18,706 bases of DNA from JAENVU01 sp031362155 (GTDB lineage Bacteria; Actinomycetota; Acidimicrobiia; IMCC26256; JAENVU01), in the NCBI GenBank assembly GCA_031362155.1, contig JANLRZ010000126.1, positions 1-18,706 of the forward strand, in the 5' to 3' direction. Made by a program: the position numbers and the translations under genes. The notes beneath the pieces are model-generated. The model ran no database searches. It was not told where the DNA came from and saw only the letters and a list, made by a program, of their open reading frames with translations. Within the stretch, counting starts at the first letter, position 1, and every line of letters begins with the position of its first letter. Below, piece by piece: positions 14,022 through 18,706 of this stretch.

Positions 14022-14672
14022 TCAGGGTTTGGTGCCGGCGAGGAGGGCGAGTTCCCGCCACTTCCAGTGACAATCGACGCTGGTAAAGCCGATGGCCTGC
14101 AGCCAGGCCAACTGATCCGACACGAGCGCAAGCTGGTTGGACGGGTCATCGCGTTCGGGGGTGGTCCCGATGGCCGCGAGGAACTCGTCATGGAGGCTCG
14201 GCGTCACCGAGGCGACGTGCTCCAGGTTGAGGAACACGCCCCCCGGGCCCAACCGGTCGAACACTTCTCGGTACAGCGCCTGTTTCCGCGCGTCGGCGAG
14301 GTGGTGGATCGCGAAACTGCTCACCACCAGATCGAAGATGCCCCAACCCGCCGGGAGCGGCTCGTCGAGGTCGTGCCGGACGACCTCGACGAACTCGTCG
14401 GCCGCGAACCGGGCCTCGGCCCGTTCGAGCATCTCCTGCGAAAAATCGCAGGCAAGCCCTCGCGTGGCCGGTCGCAAGTCGCGGAGCAACCCCATCAGAA
14501 CCCCGTCGCCGGTGCCGAGGTCGAGCACCCGACCGACCTCGGCGGGGACGAACTCGGAAAGGACTGCCATGCCCTCGGCCCGGAACGGGATCGAATCGCG
14601 ATGGGCGAGATAGGCGCGGGCGTGTTGGGCATCGATCCAGCGGTTCGTCGAAGAGGCACCGACGTCGGTCAT
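14022..14672 (-). CDS. Class I SAM-dependent methyltransferase
   Basis: The 216-residue protein has a standard SAM-binding fold: motif I VLDLGTGDG (49-57), an acidic strand end CDFSQEMLERA (75-85), HDLDEPLP (100-107), motif IV FDLVVSSFAIHHL (113-125) and LGPGGVFLNLEHV (141-153). The IHHL form is common in small-molecule methyltransferases of the ubiE/trans-aconitate type. No substrate can be read from the sequence. Its ATG overlaps the leuA TGA by four bases (ATGA), so the two are translationally coupled. The gene is therefore under the leucine attenuator. A role on a leucine-pathway acid is possible because yeast Tmt1 methylates 3-isopropylmalate, but this is inference. Confidence 0.85.
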   Translation of the reverse strand: MTDVGASSTNRWIDAQHARAYLAHRDSIPFRAEGMAVLSEFVPAEVGRVLDLGTGDGVLMGLLRDLRPATRGLACDFSQEMLERAEARFAADEFVEVVRHDLDEPLPAGWGIFDLVVSSFAIHHLADARKQALYREVFDRLGPGGVFLNLEHVASVTPSLHDEFLAAIGTTPERDDPSNQLALVSDQLAWLQAIGFTSVDCHWKWRELALLAGTKP

Positions 14673-16210
14673 GGCCCGACAACCCGTTCGCGCACCTCGG
14701 CTCGGTCGCGCAGGCGCACGATCTTGTTCACCGCCGCGAGGTAGGCCCGCGCCGATGCTTCGACGACGTCGGTCGAGACACCGCGTCCGCTGGCGCGCAC
14801 CCCATCGGCGTCGAGCTGCACCACGACATCGCCGAGCGCGTCGCCGCCGCTCGTCACCGACGAGACGTGGAACTCATTGACCGTTCCGTTCACTCCGGTT
14901 GCCTCCGCGATCGCGGCGATCGCGGCGTCGATCATGCCGTTGCCTTGGCCGTGCCCTTCGATCTTGGTGGCGCCGTCGGTGAGGACCACGTCGGCACTCG
15001 GCATCGCGGACGAGCCGCCGCGGAACTCGAAGCTCGCGATCGAGAATCGATGCACGATCCCCGTGCCGAGTTCCTCGGCGACGATGGCCTCCAGGTCGGC
15101 TTCGGTGATCTGCACCTTGCGGTCGGCGAGTTCCTTGAACCGCACGAACGCCTGGTTCAAGGCGTCGCCCTGCAGGTGCAGGCCCAGCTTCTCCATCGAG
15201 TCCGAGAACGCATGACGACCGGAGTGTTTGCCCAGCACGATCTGGGCCGCTTCTTGGCCCACCGAACCGGCGTCCATGATCTCGTAGGTCTCGGGGTCCT
15301 CCAGGACACCGTGCTGGTGGATGCCCGCCTCGTGCGCGAACGCGTTCCGGCCGACGATTGCCTTGTTGAACTGCACCGGATACCCGGTGAGGCGCGAGAC
15401 CATGCGCGACGCCCGGGACAGTTCCTCGGTCTTGATGTTGGTCTCGAGGCCATCGAAGTAGTCCGAGCGCGTGCGGATCGCCATCACCACTTCCTCGAGC
15501 GCGGCGTTCCCGGCCCGTTCACCCAGTCCGTTGATCGCACACTCGACCTGGCGGGCACCGTTGGCCACACCGGCCAGGGAGTTCGCCACCGCGAGACCCA
15601 GATCGTTGTGGCAGTGCGTCGACACGACGTAGTCGCCCTTCACGGTGTCGATCACGTACGCGATCAGCTTGCCGAAGTCTTCCGGCAAGCCGTAACCGAC
15701 CGTGTCGGGGATGTTCAGCGTGGTCGCGCCGTGGTCGACGGCGATCTGACACACCTCCACCATGAACTCCGGGTCGGACCGGAACGCGTCTTCGGGCGAG
15801 TACTCGATGTCGGCGGTGTAGGACTTCGCCCGGGCGACCCCGGCCGCGACCTCGGCCTTGACTTGGTCACGCGTCATCCGCAGCTTCTTGCGCATGTGGA
15901 TCTCGGACGTTGCGATGAACACATGGATCCGGTTGCGCTCGGCGTGGCGGACGGCTTCCCACGCCCGGTCGATGTCTTTGAAGCCGGTGCGCGACAGGCC
16001 GGCGATGATCGGGCCTTTCACCGATTTCGCGATCGCTTCGACCGCTTCGAAGTCACCATCGCTCGCGATCGGGAATCCCGCCTCAATGATGTCGACGCCC
16101 AGGCGCGCGAGCTGGTCTGCGATCTCGAGCTTTTCGCCCACGTCCAGCGCGATTCCCGGCGACTGCTCGCCGTCCCGCAGTGTCGTATCGAAGATCAGCA
16201 CCCTGTCCAT
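14669..16210 (-). CDS. leuA: 2-isopropylmalate synthase
   Basis: It condenses acetyl-CoA with 2-oxoisovalerate, the committed step of leucine synthesis. The 513-residue product matches the ~520-residue E. coli-type LeuA. It begins MDRVLIFDTTLRDGEQSPG (metal D8, catalytic R12). It has STHCHNDLGLAVAN (H199, H201), NGLGERAGN (227-235, N235) and a C-terminal allosteric domain (about 390-513) that binds leucine in the family. The ATG at 16210 has an AGAGAGGAA ribosome site. A GTG at 16318 would add 36 Arg/Pro-rich residues encoded by the attenuator hairpin, so I reject it. A leucine leader peptide and intrinsic terminator lie upstream (16269-16375). It overlaps the methyltransferase gene. Confidence 0.97.
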   Translation of the reverse strand: MDRVLIFDTTLRDGEQSPGIALDVGEKLEIADQLARLGVDIIEAGFPIASDGDFEAVEAIAKSVKGPIIAGLSRTGFKDIDRAWEAVRHAERNRIHVFIATSEIHMRKKLRMTRDQVKAEVAAGVARAKSYTADIEYSPEDAFRSDPEFMVEVCQIAVDHGATTLNIPDTVGYGLPEDFGKLIAYVIDTVKGDYVVSTHCHNDLGLAVANSLAGVANGARQVECAINGLGERAGNAALEEVVMAIRTRSDYFDGLETNIKTEELSRASRMVSRLTGYPVQFNKAIVGRNAFAHEAGIHQHGVLEDPETYEIMDAGSVGQEAAQIVLGKHSGRHAFSDSMEKLGLHLQGDALNQAFVRFKELADRKVQITEADLEAIVAEELGTGIVHRFSIASFEFRGGSSAMPSADVVLTDGATKIEGHGQGNGMIDAAIAAIAEATGVNGTVNEFHVSSVTSGGDALGDVVVQLDADGVRASGRGVSTDVVEASARAYLAAVNKIVRLRDRAEVRERVVGP

Positions 16211-16268
16211 CGGGGGTTCCTCTCTGATGGGTGGTTCGGTTCGGGGATGGTTCGGAATTTCGGCAAAC

Positions 16269-16301
16269 AAAAACCCTCCCGGCCCGGAGGCACGAGAGGG
16301 T
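16269..16301 (-). terminator. Attenuator terminator upstream of leuA
   Basis: On the minus strand ACCCTCTCG (16301-16293) pairs with CGGGAGGGT (16281-16273) over 9 bp with one T-G. After a bulged T, GCC pairs with GGC around a TCCG loop, and TTTTT follows (16273-16269). It sits between the leader stop (16334) and leuA (16210). Upstream, GGGGC-GAGC-GCCCC (16334-16321) forms a hairpin directly on the leader stop codon. It competes with the stem GGCGAGCG (16332-16325) and CGCTCGTC (16313-16306). Confidence 0.88.
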
Positions 16302-16333
16302 GAACGACGAGCGACCACGAGGGGCGCTCGCCC

Positions 16334-16375
16334 CTACGTAAGGAGCAGGTTCTGGATACGCGTCGCCACTGACAT
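16334..16375 (-). CDS. Leucine leader peptide of leuA
   Basis: The 13-codon ORF MSVATRIQNLLLT ends in TAG and contains three consecutive Leu codons (CTG CTC CTT) three codons before the stop. It lies 33 bases ahead of the terminator stem. Leu-rich leaders before leuA are an established actinobacterial attenuation device. The ATG is 10 bases from the -10 hexamer, so the mRNA is leaderless or nearly so, and no ribosome site is present. Confidence 0.82.
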   Translation of the reverse strand: MSVATRIQNLLLT

Positions 16376-16385
16376 AGAAGCCCGA

Positions 16386-16414
16386 ATTCTCGCACAGTTC
16401 GCGCCCAGGGTCAA
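16386..16414 (-). promoter_or_regulatory. leuA: Promoter of the leuA leader
   Basis: TTGACC (16414-16409) and GAGAAT (16391-16386) are spaced by exactly 17 bases. TGC directly precedes the -10, giving an extended -10 as well. This is the best-formed promoter in the window. Initiation would fall at or just before the leader ATG at 16375. Confidence 0.78.
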
Positions 16415-16449
16415 TGCTTTTTCGGTCCAGCCGTGCGAAACTGCCGACC

Positions 16450-16791
16450 ATGAGCAGGTTGGTGCGTCGAGGAGCGGTCGCCGCCGCGTTCGCCGGCGTG
16501 GCGTACGCGGCCTGGCGGTTCCTCCAAGCGCATCAGCCCGATACTGGCGGCCTCACCTTCCAGGCCCAACCGTTCCCGCTGCCGCCCAAGCCGATTCCGA
16601 TCACGACCGCGCCGACGGCCGCACCGAACGCGAGCGGTGACTGTCCACTCACGCATCCGATCAAGGGCAAGCGCAGCTCGGGCATCTACCACCAGCCCGG
16701 TGGGTTCGCGTACGACCGCACGCACGCGGACCGTTGCTACCGCGACGCCGCCGCGGCCGAAGACGACGGTCTGCGCGCAGCCAAACGCTGA
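16450..16791 (+). CDS. Sunset-domain protein with N-terminal membrane anchor
   Basis: The 113-residue product has a basic start (MSRLVRR), a hydrophobic stretch (8-25) that acts as an uncleaved anchor or signal, a Pro/Thr-rich linker (40-62) and a C-terminal ~48-residue domain. The domain is CPLTHPIKGKRSSGIYHQPGG followed by YDRTHADRCYRDAAAAEDDGLRAAKR. The pattern of Cys, PIKG, IYH.PGG, Tyr, Cys and a terminal G.R.AKR is the 'sunset' domain common in actinobacteria; its molecular role is not known. Two cysteines (C65, C96) could pair outside the cell. The ATG at 16450 is chosen; the 12 extra codons from 16414 overlap the divergent leuA promoter. GAAACT lies 7 bases before the ATG and no ribosome site is seen, so it may be leaderless. 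Confidence 0.8.
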   Translation: MSRLVRRGAVAAAFAGVAYAAWRFLQAHQPDTGGLTFQAQPFPLPPKPIPITTAPTAAPNASGDCPLTHPIKGKRSSGIYHQPGGFAYDRTHADRCYRDAAAAEDDGLRAAKR

Positions 16792-16836
16792 GCGAGAACC
16801 TTCTCCAAGTTCCTTCCATTCGAACATGCGGTGGCC

Positions 16837-16842
16837 TACCCT
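16837..16842 (+). promoter_or_regulatory. mscL: Putative -10 of mscL
   Basis: TACCCT lies about 41 bases before the mscL ATG in the 92-base gap after the sunset gene. It is identical to the hexamer before greA. The -35 is poor. Confidence 0.35.
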
Positions 16843-16883
16843 GCCCCGCTTCCAGACCGCGCACCACCCCTCAGGGAGCATCA

Positions 16884-17267
16884 ATGAAAACCATGATCGA
16901 CGAGTTCAAGAGTTTCATCATGAAGGGCGACCTCGTCACGATTGCGGTGGCCTTCATCCTCGGCGTCCAGTTCAGCACGGTCGTCACCTCGTTCACCGAC
17001 GTGATCATGGGCTTCGTCGGCGCCGTGGTCGGCAAACCATCGTTCAACAGTCTCGTGCTCGAGATCGGTGATGGCGAGGTCCCCTACGGAGCGTTCTTGA
17101 CCGCACTGGTCAACTTCATCATCGTCGCGTTCGTACTGTTCCTCGTGATCAAGGGCTACGACAAGATGAAGGACCGAATGGGCGTCAACAAGGCCGAAGA
17201 CGGTCCGAGTGAAGCAGATCTGTTGGCCGAGATCCGCGACGAACTGAAGCAGCAGCGCTCCGCCTGA
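16884..17267 (+). CDS. mscL: Large-conductance mechanosensitive channel
   Basis: MscL is a homopentameric inner-membrane pore that opens under membrane tension to release solutes after osmotic downshock. The 127-residue length is typical. It has an N-terminal amphipathic helix (MIDEFKSFIMKGD, 4-16), a pore helix TM1 (about 17-45, VTIAVAFILGVQFSTVVTSF), a periplasmic loop, TM2 (about 68-90, YGAFLTALVNFIIVAFVLFL) and a charged C-terminal helix (about 108-124). The TM1 glycine pattern is altered relative to E. coli (AVAFILG for AVGVIIG). The ATG at 16884 has GGGAG 5 bases upstream; longer in-frame starts lack a ribosome site. It converges on serA with a 7-base gap. Confidence 0.93.
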   Translation: MKTMIDEFKSFIMKGDLVTIAVAFILGVQFSTVVTSFTDVIMGFVGAVVGKPSFNSLVLEIGDGEVPYGAFLTALVNFIIVAFVLFLVIKGYDKMKDRMGVNKAEDGPSEADLLAEIRDELKQQRSA

Positions 17268-17274
17268 CGAACCG

Positions 17275-18706
17275 TCAGCCGAGTTCGATCGCCTTGGCTT
17301 CGGTGATGCCGTCCTCGGCGCGCAACGCGTCGAGGACGGTGTCGGTGGTCGGGGTCGAGGTCGACAGGGCCATGAGCGCGGCCTGACCGGAGTCGGTCCG
17401 ACCGACGACCATGTCGTCGATGTTGATCGACGCGTCACCGAGAATCATCCCGACCTTGCCGATGATCCCGGGCACATCCGAGTTGCGGACCACGAGCATG
17501 TGCGCCGACGGCGGCACGTCGATCACGTGATCGTCGATCCCGACGATGCGCAGTGATCCCTGCTTGCCGTAGAGCGTGCCGGCCACGTGAGTGAACCGGC
17601 CGCCGTAACTCCCGCGCAACTCCACCAAGTTCACGTAATCATGGGTGGCAGCAAGCTTCGATTCCTTGACCTCCAGCCCGCGCGAGGCCGCAATGGCGGG
17701 GGCATTCACGAAGCTCACCGGCTCGTCGACCACTGGGCCGAGCACGCCCTTCAATGCCGCCAGGGTGAGGACCTTGCAGTCGTAGTCGGCGATCTGGCCT
17801 TCGTAGGACACTTCGAGGGTGTCGACGACTCCGCCGGCCAGGCCCGTGAACAGCCGGCCCAAGCGCTCGACCAACGGGAGGAACGGCGCCACGGTCGCGT
17901 TCGCCTCGCTCGCCGCGAGGTTGACCGCGAAGGGGACGAACTCGCCCGCCAACCCGAGCACCACCATCTCCGCGATCGTCTGACCGGCCTTGTCCTGGGC
18001 CTCACTGGTGGAGGCACCGAGGTGCGGAGTGACGACGATGTTCTCCAGTGCGAACAGCGGCGACTCCGTAGTCGGTTCGATGGCGAACACGTCGATCGCC
18101 GCGCCGCCGAGCGGACCGTGAGCCAAAGCGTCGGCCAGGGCGTCCTCGTCGATAATCCCGCCGCGTGCGGTGTTCACGATGCGCAGGCCCGGCTTGGCCC
18201 GAGCCAACAGCTTGGCGTCGAACAACCCGATGGTCTCGGGCGTCTTCGGCAGGTGAATCGTCAGGAAGTCGGCGGACTCGACGAGCGCGCCGAGATCGGG
18301 TTGCAACTCGACCCCGAGCTGGCGGGCCCGCTCCGCGCTGATGTACGGGTCGTAGGCGACCAGACGCATTCCGAACGCGAGACACCGCTGCGCGACGAGC
18401 ACGCCGACGCGCCCGAGCCCGACAACCCCCAACGTCTTGCCGTGCAGTTCGACACCGGTCCAGCGCGAGCGGTTCCACTTGCCGGCCTTGAGATCACGAT
18501 CGGCCTGCGGGATGTTGCGCGCCTGGGCGAGCAGCAGCGCGACGGCCTGCTCGGCCGCCGAGATCACGTTTGACTGCGGTGCGTTCACCACCATGACGCC
18601 CCGCTCGGTCGCGGCGGCGACATCGACGTTGTCGAGGCCGATCCCGGCCCGGCCGACGACGACGAGGTCGGTCCCGGCCGCGAGCACCGCCGCGGTGACC
18701 TGGGTC
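17275..18706 (-). CDS. serA: D-3-phosphoglycerate dehydrogenase (5' end outside the window)
   Basis: It oxidises 3-phosphoglycerate with NAD in the first step of serine synthesis. The frame stays open to the window edge, reading TQVTAAVLAAGTDLVVVGRAG, so about 60-70 N-terminal residues are missing; the GTG at 18687 is not the start. Visible parts are RAGIGLDNVD, the NAD fold GVVGLGRVGVLVAQR, HLPKTPET, NTARGGIIDEDAL, the catalytic acid in DVFAIEP and the catalytic histidine in TPHLGAST. Then come the intervening ASB domain (about 160 residues) and a C-terminal ACT domain (VVRNSDVPGIIGKVGMIL...). This is the long type found in mycobacteria, whose ACT/ASB domains bind serine. leuB and serA are also neighbours in Mycobacterium. 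Confidence 0.95.
   Translation of the reverse strand, partial: TQVTAAVLAAGTDLVVVGRAGIGLDNVDVAAATERGVMVVNAPQSNVISAAEQAVALLLAQARNIPQADRDLKAGKWNRSRWTGVELHGKTLGVVGLGRVGVLVAQRCLAFGMRLVAYDPYISAERARQLGVELQPDLGALVESADFLTIHLPKTPETIGLFDAKLLARAKPGLRIVNTARGGIIDEDALADALAHGPLGGAAIDVFAIEPTTESPLFALENIVVTPHLGASTSEAQDKAGQTIAEMVVLGLAGEFVPFAVNLAASEANATVAPFLPLVERLGRLFTGLAGGVVDTLEVSYEGQIADYDCKVLTLAALKGVLGPVVDEPVSFVNAPAIAASRGLEVKESKLAATHDYVNLVELRGSYGGRFTHVAGTLYGKQGSLRIVGIDDHVIDVPPSAHMLVVRNSDVPGIIGKVGMILGDASINIDDMVVGRTDSGQAALMALSTSTPTTDTVLDALRAEDGITEAKAIELG

Noticed and set aside
14867..16303. 478-codon plus-strand frame opposite leuA
   Set aside because: Shadow of leuA with skewed Val/Asp/His/Arg composition and no ribosome site.
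16211..16318. 36-residue N-terminal extension of LeuA from a GTG at 16318
   Set aside because: The extension is encoded by the attenuator hairpin, is Arg/Pro-rich, and the ATG at 16210 has a proper ribosome site and begins exactly at the conserved LeuA N-terminus.
1..18706. CRISPR arrays, insertion sequences, integrases, prophage or toxin-antitoxin genes
   Set aside because: No spaced repeats, transposase motifs or integration signatures were seen; the region reads as core biosynthetic chromosome.

Overview
The window is high-GC DNA with dense, closely packed genes, consistent with an actinobacterium. Evidence for this is a DUF2510 domain, a 'sunset' domain protein, leaderless promoters, a GluRS gene next to tRNA-Gln and tRNA-Glu, and the mycobacteria-like co-localisation of leuB, serA, leuC, leuD and gltX. 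My best guess is an Acidimicrobiia (Ilumatobacter-like) chromosome. That placement is inference from gene style, not from a marker gene.

Layout. 1-208 is non-coding and ends in a strong terminator for the gene string to its right. 209-6196 (minus strand) is one long apparent transcription unit. It reads leader peptide, attenuator, leuB, ilvE, cimA, a hypothetical gene, gltX, tRNA-Gln, tRNA-Glu, terminator. 6333-7581 (plus) holds a membrane-anchored YceI-like protein and greA. 7578-10747 (minus) is a two-gene operon. It encodes a small atypical OmpR-type winged-helix protein and an 894-residue cation/proton antiporter. The antiporter's long C-terminal half looks like a GlnD tail: a degenerate HD domain plus two ACT domains. 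10908-12910 (plus) is leuC-leuD. 12920-13941 (minus) holds a DUF2510-CPBP membrane protease and a 42-residue small ORF. 14022-16375 (minus) is a leucine leader peptide with attenuator, then leuA and an overlapping methyltransferase gene. 16450-17267 (plus) holds a sunset-domain protein and mscL. 17275 to the right edge (minus) is serA, truncated at its 5' end by the window.

How the genes work together. LeuA, LeuCD, LeuB and IlvE make leucine. CimA with the same LeuCD and LeuB gives a threonine-independent route from pyruvate to 2-oxobutyrate and so to isoleucine. IlvE uses glutamate as amino donor, and GluRS with the two tRNAs draws on the same glutamate pool. Two separate transcription attenuators are visible. 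One precedes leuB and has a leader peptide with Val and tandem Ile codons. The other precedes leuA and has three tandem Leu codons. Both leader peptides appear to start at or very near the transcript 5' end.

The most unusual object is the antiporter fused to a GlnD-like sensory half that has lost its HD catalytic residues. It is translationally coupled to a regulator that resembles GlnR in form, which suggests amino-acid (possibly glutamine) control of ion flux. All calls were made by eye, with no database search.
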